12,373 nt of DNA from an uncultured Ruminococcus sp. GTDB taxonomy: Bacteria; Bacillota; Clostridia; Oscillospirales; CAG-382. This document shows, piece after piece, positions 5,928-12,373 of this stretch; the stretch's first letter is position 1, and the number at the start of each line of letters is the position of its first letter. The translations under genes and the position numbers were made by a program. Where the stretch lies: contig CACZRJ010000117.1 of assembly GCA_902783535.1 (NCBI GenBank), positions 1 through 12,373 on the forward strand. Reading direction: 5' to 3'. The notes below the pieces were generated by a model. It was given only the letters and a program-made list of their open reading frames with translations, was not told the origin of the DNA and did no database searches.

Positions 5928-8900
5928 ATGAAAGGAAAAAAGATTCTCGCGATCCTCTGCTGCGCAGCGGTCCTGATGTCCGTCGTTCCGGCGGTCGGCT
6001 TCACGTCTCTTGCGAAGAAGCCGTATTTCAGTCTTTCGGAAGAATCCCCGAATCTGTTCGTCAACGCCGGTCAGAAGATCCGTCTTTCTGACGTCTCCGT
6101 ATCGATCGGCGGAGCGGCAATGTCCGCGGAAAGCATGACGATCACTTCCGACGACGCGAACGTCTCCGTCGCGGACGGGATCCTGACCGTTGCCGCAAAA
6201 GGCAGGCACCGCGTGAAGGCGGACGACGGTGCCGGGCATGAGCTGTACGTGACCGTCATCGCGAAGGAAACGGACGAAAAGGAATTCGTTCTGTTCGAAG
6301 AGGACTTCGAAGACGTCGCGGACGGGTCCCTGCCGATGGGTTGGACGGTGACCGCGAACGCCGACGTGACCGACGACGCCTCGCTGAAGCACGACACCTA
6401 TGTCGACACGCCGCAGGTCAAAGGCGGCAAGCTGATCCTCGGCAACGGCGTCAAGAGCGCCGCCGTCACCTATATCTACCTGCCCGAACTGCTCGACAGT
6501 TTCGGCAACTACACGGTCGAAATGACCGCGAAGCAGTCCTATGTATTCAACAACGTGCAGGGCATCGGCATGGTGCTGCGCGCCAGCCGCGAAACCACGG
6601 AAGCCGGCATTCCGGCGGAAGGATACCGGATGCTCGCCCTGCGCAGCTCCTCCGGCGCGACGTCTCTCGGCATCTACGATCTGAAGACCGCGTCGCAGAA
6701 GCTGACCGGCAAAGGCGTCTTCCCGATCGGTTCCACCCGCGGCTGGACCAGACCGGACCAGTCGGCAGACAACCCGTGGAAAACGCCGGCCGAATCGACC
6801 TCAACGGGATGGAAGGCCGAAGGATACGTCGTCAACTACGCTTCGGCGATCAGCGGAACGGATTTCACGCTGAACATGTACAAGCCGACCGAACAGAAAC
6901 AGTTCGGAGGCGACATGGGCCCGAACGGCGGCGGCGGATGGTGGGAAACGTATTTCCTGAAAGACGACCCGCTGCTGGCGGCCAACGAGCTGGAAGCCGA
7001 CATGTCCGAATGGGAGGACAAACGTGACAAAGGCGCGATCGCGCTGCTGGCCAGTGGTTCCCAGATGATGGTCGACGCCGTCCGCGTCATCGTCCCGGCG
7101 CGCGCCCTGGGCGACGCCAATCCGGACAACTACAAGGAAGCGCCAGACCCGTCGACCGCGAAATACACGACGCAGAAGATCGGCGTCATGAGCGACATCC
7201 ATCTGTGCGAATACGCGACCGACTCCGACGTGACGCTGAAGGCGGCGCTTGAAAAGTTCAAAGCGGAAGGCGTCAGCGCCATCCTTCTGGGCGGCGATAC
7301 CGTCAACACGAACCTTGACACCGAATACGCGAAATTCCACAGCATCTGGAACAGCGTATTCCCGGAAGCCTCGTCCGCGCCGACGCTGCTTGCCGTCACC
7401 GGAAACCACGAGTTCGAGCAGGCGTATTACAACCGCGAGACGATCGATGACGTCTACAAACGCTATATGGACCAGTTCGGCTACGACACCCTGAATTTCC
7501 ACAAGGTCGTGAACGGCATCCATATCATCGGTCTCAACAGCGAATCGTCTGCAGTCAACGGCGGATACACCGCGAAAACCACCGACTGGCTGGACGCTGA
7601 ACTGGCGGCCGCGGAAGAGGCGGATCCGCTCGCCCCGATCATCGTGCTCTGCCACGAGTCTCTGAAGAACACCACCTACGGAAGCCTCTGGGGCTCCAGC
7701 AATACGGGCGCGCTGTACGATTCGCTCGCGGCCTATCCCCAGGTCATCTACATGGCGGGGCATTCGCACTTCCCGACCGAAAACGAAAAATGCATCATGC
7801 AGAAGGACTTCACCTGCGTGGATATCCCGTCCATGCAGCGCACCTGTCTGGAAGACGGGCTGGGCGGCAACGTCTCCCCCAACGACGCGTTCGAGTCCCA
7901 GGCCTGCCTGCTGCTCGAATTCAAAGGAGAGGAAAAGCAGCTGAGCATCCACCGTCTGAAGGTCAACAAGAAAAACAGCGAGATCACGGAAGTGAAGACC
8001 CCGTGGACGCTGTCTCTCCCGATCTCCCGCGAAGGATTCACATACAAGGCCGACCGCGCGGAGGCCCGCACCGCTCCCGCGTTCGCGTCCGGAGCGAAAG
8101 TGGAGATCACGAACGCGACCAGCAACACGGTCACGATCAAATTCCCCGCGGCGGCGCATGACGACTACGTCCACGCGTACAACATCGAAGTGACCGACAC
8201 GGCCGGCGCGTCCCTGATGACGAAATACTTCGTCTCGGACTTCTACGTCACCGGCAGCCACAAGACGGAATACGAGCTGGACCTCGAGGGTCTGCCTTCG
8301 AACAGCAAGGTCGTCGTCAGCGTCACGGCGATGGAATCCTTCGGCAAGACGAGCGAGCCGATCACCGGAGAGGCGCAGACGGCGCCGATCGACTCGAAGA
8401 GCCCGGCGCGCAACGTCGCGGACTTCTTCGACGTCAACACGTCCGTCGGCTTCGAAGACAACTCGCCCTACCGCCGGCAGTACAACGTCTACGTCAAGAG
8501 CCATCCGATCAAACTTGTTTTCGACGAGGAACTGGGACGCCAGGTCGCATTCATGGGCGGCTGGGTGAACTATCCCGCATCCCAGGGCAGTCTGAAAGAG
8601 ATCACCGAGCATTTCACGATCGAGCTCGGCTTCAGGACGCCCGCCGAAGCGGTCACCGCCGGGCAGTGCCTGTTCGGCAATCCGGAATCGGGCGGCATCA
8701 CGGTGGAATACACCGGCGCGGGCGTGTTCCAGGTCGGCGCCCACATCGGAGGCGGATACAAATACATCCAGGTCCCCGATCTTGAGCCGGACACCTGGTA
8801 TCACCTGATCTACACCTTCGACGGCCAGAAATCCTACGTATATCTCAACGGCGAAAAGGCCGGAGAGACCGATTCCGTCGGAACCGTCTACTTCAACCCG

Positions 8901-9953
8901 AACGTGAACTTCCTGACCATCGGCGCGAACGTGAACGCCGTCGGAAACGCAGCCTACGTCTTCAAGGGCCACATCGCGCTGGCACGCGTCTACACTGCGC
9001 CCGTCACGGCGGAGGCCGCCGGAAGCATGTACGCCAAATACGGCATGGAGAACGCCTACAACGCGCTCTACGCGAAATATCTCACACTGGACCGTATGGA
9101 CGCGGAAAGCATGAGCGGAAACGACGCCCAGACCAGATATGATTTGATGGACGAACTCGAAGGCCTGCTCGACGACCCGAGGCTGACAGAGGAAGACGCG
9201 TCCGCATGCATCGGAAAGGTCAACGACTTCCTGGTCGGCCAGGCGGCGAAAAATCCGCGCGCGGCCTACGCTCCCTTCCACGACGCGTTCGACAACTTCA
9301 TCAAGATTTCCGAAAAATCCGCGACCGGGATCCAGTGGGAAAACAACACGGAGATCAAGAAGACCCTGCTCTCCAAGAGCGCGAACACGGACGTCTACCT
9401 GATCTACAAACTGCCCGGATATATCCGCGAGATCGAACTCGACGTGCTGTCCGTCGCGGTCTGCGAAGCCCTCGACGAAGATTTCAAGTTCTTCGTGTCC
9501 AAGGACGGCTCGACATGGACCGAACTGGACTACAACCATTCCGGTCCGGTTCCGAACGAACTGTCGAATTACTGGGTCGAAAGCACCGTCTTTGCGAATT
9601 CCTCCGGCGAATACAGCTGGCTCAAGGTGCAATTGAACAAATTCGGAACATATACGGACCCGGATACCGGCCTTGAGGCGAACCGCGTCAACTGGGCGAC
9701 CGTTCTGGACGATCTCCGCGTCTGGTACGTCGACCCCGACCTCGACATTCCGGGATTCGCGCCCGGCGACGTCAACGGCGACGGCAAGGTCAATTCCAGA
9801 GACTACGCGCTGGTCAAACGCTATGTGCTCAAATCGTACGCGGACGCGCCGAAGGACATGGTCCAGCGCATGGACGTCAACGGCGACGGCAGCGTCAACG
9901 CGAGAGACTATCAGCTTCTCAAGCGGGTCGTCCTCAATACCTACAAATTCTGA
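5928..9953 (+). CDS. secreted multidomain metallophosphoesterase with C-terminal type I dockerin
   Basis: The 1341-residue protein begins with a signal peptide (MKGKK, hydrophobic core, likely cleavage near residue 29). It then has an Ig-like segment (~35-112) and a jelly-roll-like region (~118-395). A calcineurin-like phosphoesterase core (~415-650) carries the full metal-binding set: Asp423/His425 (DIH), Asp457 (GGD), Asn493/His494 (GNHE), His576 and His612/His614 (GHSH). An FN3-like module (~722-822), a LamG/concanavalin-like module (~838-1035, 'TWYHLIYTFDG.KSYVYLNGE') and a helical linker follow. After these come a discoidin-like beta domain (~1120-1270) and a dockerin (1278-1341). Both dockerin loops, Asp1281-Asp1292 and Asp1316-Asp1327, keep the calcium ligands D-N-D-N-D. 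It should hydrolyse a phosphate mono- or diester outside the cell, possibly on glycan, teichoic acid or nucleotide substrates, while docked on a cohesin protein. The substrate is unknown. The ribosome site is weak (GGGTG 7 nt upstream), but the signal peptide fixes the start. Confidence 0.92.
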   Translation: MKGKKILAILCCAAVLMSVVPAVGFTSLAKKPYFSLSEESPNLFVNAGQKIRLSDVSVSIGGAAMSAESMTITSDDANVSVADGILTVAAKGRHRVKADDGAGHELYVTVIAKETDEKEFVLFEEDFEDVADGSLPMGWTVTANADVTDDASLKHDTYVDTPQVKGGKLILGNGVKSAAVTYIYLPELLDSFGNYTVEMTAKQSYVFNNVQGIGMVLRASRETTEAGIPAEGYRMLALRSSSGATSLGIYDLKTASQKLTGKGVFPIGSTRGWTRPDQSADNPWKTPAESTSTGWKAEGYVVNYASAISGTDFTLNMYKPTEQKQFGGDMGPNGGGGWWETYFLKDDPLLAANELEADMSEWEDKRDKGAIALLASGSQMMVDAVRVIVPARALGDANPDNYKEAPDPSTAKYTTQKIGVMSDIHLCEYATDSDVTLKAALEKFKAEGVSAILLGGDTVNTNLDTEYAKFHSIWNSVFPEASSAPTLLAVTGNHEFEQAYYNRETIDDVYKRYMDQFGYDTLNFHKVVNGIHIIGLNSESSAVNGGYTAKTTDWLDAELAAAEEADPLAPIIVLCHESLKNTTYGSLWGSSNTGALYDSLAAYPQVIYMAGHSHFPTENEKCIMQKDFTCVDIPSMQRTCLEDGLGGNVSPNDAFESQACLLLEFKGEEKQLSIHRLKVNKKNSEITEVKTPWTLSLPISREGFTYKADRAEARTAPAFASGAKVEITNATSNTVTIKFPAAAHDDYVHAYNIEVTDTAGASLMTKYFVSDFYVTGSHKTEYELDLEGLPSNSKVVVSVTAMESFGKTSEPITGEAQTAPIDSKSPARNVADFFDVNTSVGFEDNSPYRRQYNVYVKSHPIKLVFDEELGRQVAFMGGWVNYPASQGSLKEITEHFTIELGFRTPAEAVTAGQCLFGNPESGGITVEYTGAGVFQVGAHIGGGYKYIQVPDLEPDTWYHLIYTFDGQKSYVYLNGEKAGETDSVGTVYFNPNVNFLTIGANVNAVGNAAYVFKGHIALARVYTAPVTAEAAGSMYAKYGMENAYNALYAKYLTLDRMDAESMSGNDAQTRYDLMDELEGLLDDPRLTEEDASACIGKVNDFLVGQAAKNPRAAYAPFHDAFDNFIKISEKSATGIQWENNTEIKKTLLSKSANTDVYLIYKLPGYIREIELDVLSVAVCEALDEDFKFFVSKDGSTWTELDYNHSGPVPNELSNYWVESTVFANSSGEYSWLKVQLNKFGTYTDPDTGLEANRVNWATVLDDLRVWYVDPDLDIPGFAPGDVNGDGKVNSRDYALVKRYVLKSYADAPKDMVQRMDVNGDGSVNARDYQLLKRVVLNTYKF
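9765..9950 (+). other. type I dockerin module: two near-identical calcium-binding repeats
   Basis: The repeats DVNGDGKVNSRDYALVKRYVL and DVNGDGSVNARDYQLLKRVVL each supply Ca ligands at loop positions 1, 3, 5, 9 and 12 and are followed by a helix with a Lys-Arg pair. Positions 10-11, which often set cohesin specificity, are Ser-Arg and Ala-Arg, so the two halves are almost symmetric. In known dockerins such symmetry allows binding in two orientations. No cohesin or scaffoldin gene lies in the window. Confidence 0.92.
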
Positions 9954-9970
9954 CCGGTTTTCCCGGAAAG

Positions 9971-10002
9971 GAAGGCTCCGGCATTTCGCCGGAGCCTTCT
10001 TC
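9971..10002 (+). terminator. terminator hairpin after the dockerin phosphoesterase
   Basis: GAAGGCTCCGGC (9971-9982) pairs perfectly over 12 bp with GCCGGAGCCTTC (9988-9999) around ATTTC, starting 17 bp after the stop codon. The T-run after it is poor (TTC), so termination may be incomplete and some readthrough into the AraC gene is possible. Confidence 0.75.
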
Positions 10003-10040
10003 AGACCGCCGGAAAAACGGCGGGGGCATGAAAAAAAGTA

Positions 10041-10069
10041 TTCCATTTCAAACCGTTTTGGTGTAGAAT
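10041..10069 (+). promoter_or_regulatory. probable promoter of the AraC-DUF4434 gene
   Basis: TAGAAT (10064-10069) is a fair -10 box. Seventeen bp upstream is TTCCAT (10041-10046), a poor -35. Transcription would begin near 10076, after the first in-frame ATG (10068) and before the ribosome site at 10085, which supports the later start at 10098. Confidence 0.45.
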
Positions 10070-10084
10070 GGCCACATGGAAAGC

Positions 10085-10090
10085 GAGGTG
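10085..10090 (+). promoter_or_regulatory. ribosome binding site fixing the start of the AraC-DUF4434 gene
   Basis: GAGGTG lies 7 nt before ATG 10098. The upstream in-frame ATG at 10068 has no such site and overlaps the -10 box, so 10098 is the likely initiator. Confidence 0.8.
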
Positions 10091-10097
10091 CAAAGGA

Positions 10098-12284
10098 ATG
10101 CCCATCAGCGGAGCGAGATTCCATTTCGACAAATTATACGAAAGCAACGAAGGCGGAAAAGCGGAACGGTTCGGAGACGTCAACCTCTACCAGGCCGGCG
10201 AGATCTCCTACGTCGGCGGAAGCGAAGTCCCGCCGCACACCCAGTGGTGCCATGAGATCAGCTACGTCATCAGCGGGAGCGGGATCTTTTCCACGGACGG
10301 AAAAAGCGAGACGCTGACGGAAGGAGACGTTCACTTCTGTCCGGCCGGACGCGCGCACGCCATTCGCGTGCCGGCGAATTCCGAACTGCGTTACGCGTAC
10401 ATCGGATTCAATTTCCCCGCGGGCGAAAAGCGGAATCCGGAAACGGAACGCCTGGAGGCGTTTTACGCCGGGCTTTCCGACTACAAGACCCGCGACACGT
10501 GCAATCTCATCGTCCCGCTCTTTCGGAACATCGAGGAACTGCACGGAAGGAGCGAATTCAGCAGCGTCATGGTCGAGAGCTACCTGATGCAGATCCTTGT
10601 GCTCACCTGCCGGTGCTTCACTTCGGAGGAGCGCACCGCATACTTCCCGCCGGCCGAAAAGAAGAACATCGGCCAGTCCATGTACGCCGTGGCGAAATAC
10701 ATCGACGAGCATATCTTCGAACCGATCAATCTGCGCAATCTCTCACAGACGGTCGGCTACAGCTACGCGTATCTCTCGGACGCTTTCAACCGGTACAACG
10801 GCATTTCCATCCGCCGGTATATCGCGGAGCGGCGCGTCAAGGAAGCCGTCGAGCTGATGACTTGCGGAAAGCTGTCCGTGGCGCAGGTGTCCTCCCGGCT
10901 GCAGTACGCTTCCGTACAGAGCTTCAGCAAAACCTTCCGGCGCATCATGGGATGCTCTCCCACGGAATTCCTGATCCGGGAAAAGAATGCGAAGCAGGGG
11001 GAAAACGCCCCCGACTGCTTCTTCACGCCGATCCCTCCGCGCAGGATCTCGTCGAACGGGCAAGTCGAATTCCGGCTGGCCTCCGACGGATGCAAAAAAG
11101 TCCGGATCTCCGCCCTGATGGAGGACGGCATGAAAACGGAAGCGGGCGTATTCGATCTGAAGCCCGGTCTGGAACCCGTCAGCGCGGTCCTCTCGCCCGA
11201 AGGGATCACGGGAATGTTTCAGTGGGAGCTCAGCTTTGAGGACGCGGAGGGGAACCCCGTCCGGACCTTCCTCCAGCCTTACGAGGTCGTTCCGTCCGAA
11301 GTGCACTCCACGCAGCTGCTGGACGGATGCTGGATCAGCATCCGGCACTGGAGCGAAACGGAGTCCGCGTGCTTCCGGAAAGGACTTGCGGAAATGACGG
11401 ACGAGGACTGGAAAGAGCACGTCTACTCGATGCACCGCCTCGGAATCACCACGGTCCTTATCCAGAACACGTTCGACAGCACGCACTACGTCCATCAGCA
11501 CGACATGACGGCCGACACCTACGACGGCGTCGCTTTCTACGACAGCCGCTGGGCGCCCCGGATGCCCGGCATGAAGGAAAAGGACCCGCTGGAAGCCATT
11601 CTGTCCGCGGCGGACGAATGCGGCATGGCCGTCTTCCCCGGCGTCGGGCTCTACGCGTGGTTCGACTTCTCGCCCGCCTCGCTCGTATGGCACAAACGCG
11701 TGGCGTCCGAACTCTTCGAACGTTACGGACACCATCCCTCCTTCTACGGTTTCTACGTTTCGGAAGAGATCATGGGCGCGCTGTATTACGGATACGCTCC
11801 GGTCCCGGACGAAAAATACAGGGACATTCAAAACTTCTTCCGCGACTTTTCGGACTACTGCCACAAGCTCGCGCCGACGAAACCCGTCGCGCTGGCGCCG
11901 AACAACATCGACATGCACCTCTACCGGGACGAATGGAAAGGCATTCTGGACCACCTCGACATCCTCATCCCCTTCGCTTTCGCCCGCAGCGAGAACAACA
12001 TTCCGCAGATCACCGAAATGTGCCGCGCATCCGGCGTGCACTTCTGGGTGGATATGGAGATCTTCCGTTTCCCGTTCGTCAACGGCGCGCTGGTCCCGAA
12101 GGACTACGAAGGACTTCTGAAGGAGATCCGCGACTACGACATGCTGGAGCAGATCTTCGGATACCAGTACACCGGCCTGCTCAACGAGCCGGGCAAAAAC
12201 AGACGAAATCTGGGCGGAAAGGAAACGGAGACGCTCTACGAGGCGTTTTACGAATACCAGAGGAAGCGGCGGCATCTGGATTGA
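10098..12284 (+). CDS. AraC-family transcription regulator fused to a DUF4434-like TIM-barrel domain
   Basis: The 728-residue protein has no signal peptide or membrane segment, so it is cytoplasmic. Residues ~25-105 form a cupin sensor ('SEVPPHTQWCHEISYVISGSG', His52, then EGDVHFCPAGRAHAI). Residues ~191-295 are an AraC/XylS double helix-turn-helix ('NLSQTVGYSYAYLSDAFNRYNG' and 'VAQVSSRLQYASVQSFSKTFRRIMG.SPTEFL'). An ordinary AraC protein would stop there. Here a beta-rich linker (~305-405) leads to a ~320-residue barrel starting near Trp412 that resembles DUF4434 glycosidase-like proteins: DPLEAILSAADECGMAVFPGVGLY, then YGHHPSFYGFYVSEEI (543-558) and FWVDMEIF (Glu654). Glu556/Glu557 and Glu654 sit where clan-A glycosidases place catalytic acids (inference). 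The protein probably controls nearby sugar-related genes, with the barrel binding or cleaving an imported glycan. It starts 144 bp after the phosphoesterase gene on the same strand. The open frame extends ten codons further upstream to 10068, rejected on promoter and ribosome-site grounds. Confidence 0.88.
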   Translation: MPISGARFHFDKLYESNEGGKAERFGDVNLYQAGEISYVGGSEVPPHTQWCHEISYVISGSGIFSTDGKSETLTEGDVHFCPAGRAHAIRVPANSELRYAYIGFNFPAGEKRNPETERLEAFYAGLSDYKTRDTCNLIVPLFRNIEELHGRSEFSSVMVESYLMQILVLTCRCFTSEERTAYFPPAEKKNIGQSMYAVAKYIDEHIFEPINLRNLSQTVGYSYAYLSDAFNRYNGISIRRYIAERRVKEAVELMTCGKLSVAQVSSRLQYASVQSFSKTFRRIMGCSPTEFLIREKNAKQGENAPDCFFTPIPPRRISSNGQVEFRLASDGCKKVRISALMEDGMKTEAGVFDLKPGLEPVSAVLSPEGITGMFQWELSFEDAEGNPVRTFLQPYEVVPSEVHSTQLLDGCWISIRHWSETESACFRKGLAEMTDEDWKEHVYSMHRLGITTVLIQNTFDSTHYVHQHDMTADTYDGVAFYDSRWAPRMPGMKEKDPLEAILSAADECGMAVFPGVGLYAWFDFSPASLVWHKRVASELFERYGHHPSFYGFYVSEEIMGALYYGYAPVPDEKYRDIQNFFRDFSDYCHKLAPTKPVALAPNNIDMHLYRDEWKGILDHLDILIPFAFARSENNIPQITEMCRASGVHFWVDMEIFRFPFVNGALVPKDYEGLLKEIRDYDMLEQIFGYQYTGLLNEPGKNRRNLGGKETETLYEAFYEYQRKRRHLD

Positions 12285-12373
12285 AAAGCATTCGAAAAAA
12301 GACTTCCGCTCTCTTTCTCACATCCCGCAATTGCATCATGCAGAAAAAAAAGTCTGTTCAGCTCCGCCAAAAC

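Noticed and set aside
10068..10097. Upstream ATG extension of the AraC-DUF4434 gene
   Set aside because: The ATG overlaps the probable -10 box and lacks a ribosome site, whereas ATG 10098 has GAGGTG 7 nt upstream.
6801..10124. A 1107-codon open frame on the minus strand across the dockerin phosphoesterase gene
   Set aside because: Its translation is Arg/Val/Asp-rich with no recognisable domain. It is the complement of a GC-rich gene with a signal peptide and clear motifs, where biased third positions leave antisense frames open.
10743..12275. A 510-codon antisense frame over the AraC-DUF4434 gene
   Set aside because: Same codon-bias artefact; no start context, no domain, and the plus strand has strong AraC motifs.
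12285..12373. AGACTT/AAGTCT inverted pair and A-runs after the last gene
   Set aside because: The arms are only 6 bp and ~45 bp apart, with no compact hairpin plus T-run, so I do not call a terminator.

Overview
The window reads as chromosome of a high-GC Gram-positive anaerobe of the Clostridia. A gut or fibre-associated Oscillospirales/Ruminococcaceae-type organism is the best guess. The grounds are: GC-rich coding sequence with Shine-Dalgarno sites; secretion signals of Gram-positive type; a secreted protein ending in a canonical type I dockerin; a surface protein on a Ser/Thr-rich stalk with a C-terminal membrane anchor; and an AraC-type regulator fused to a sugar-enzyme-like barrel. No rRNA, tRNA, CRISPR array, transposase or phage gene was seen.

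Layout. (1) 148-3427: a sigma70-like promoter drives three tightly packed plus-strand genes that overlap by 4 and 10 bp. They are an uncharacterised lipoprotein, a stand-alone NAD(P)H-hydrate dehydratase (nnrD) and alanine racemase (alr), and a strong intrinsic terminator follows. (2) 3338-3690: an AT-richer non-coding stretch packed with inverted repeats. Its ends form a 15-nt inverted repeat (GGCTGTTT[C/G]AAAACC), so the whole looks like a 309-bp MITE-like element or two related terminators. It may encode a small structured RNA. (3) 3691-5646, minus strand: a secreted, membrane-anchored protein with an alpha-helical, six-hairpin-glycosidase-like domain and a stalk containing twelve 12-bp (four-residue) repeats. 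(4) 5647-5927: a divergent promoter region with an inverted repeat over the minus-strand -35 and two direct repeats one turn-multiple apart. (5) 5928-9953: a 1341-residue secreted multidomain protein with a complete calcineurin-like metallophosphoesterase core, FN3-like, LamG-like and discoidin-like modules, and a C-terminal dockerin. A terminator hairpin follows. (6) 10098-12284: a cytoplasmic AraC-type regulator (cupin plus HTH) fused to a DUF4434-like TIM barrel.

How it may work together (inference). The first operon is housekeeping: metabolite repair plus D-alanine supply for the cell wall, with an unexplained lipoprotein translationally coupled to it. The right half looks like a small carbohydrate or cell-surface locus. 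It has a surface-anchored helical-barrel protein, a dockerin-borne phosphoesterase that could dock on a cohesin scaffold, and a regulator whose C-terminal barrel may bind or cleave an imported glycan and so control the locus. The AraC-DUF4434 fusion and the dockerin-borne phosphoesterase are the two most unusual genes.
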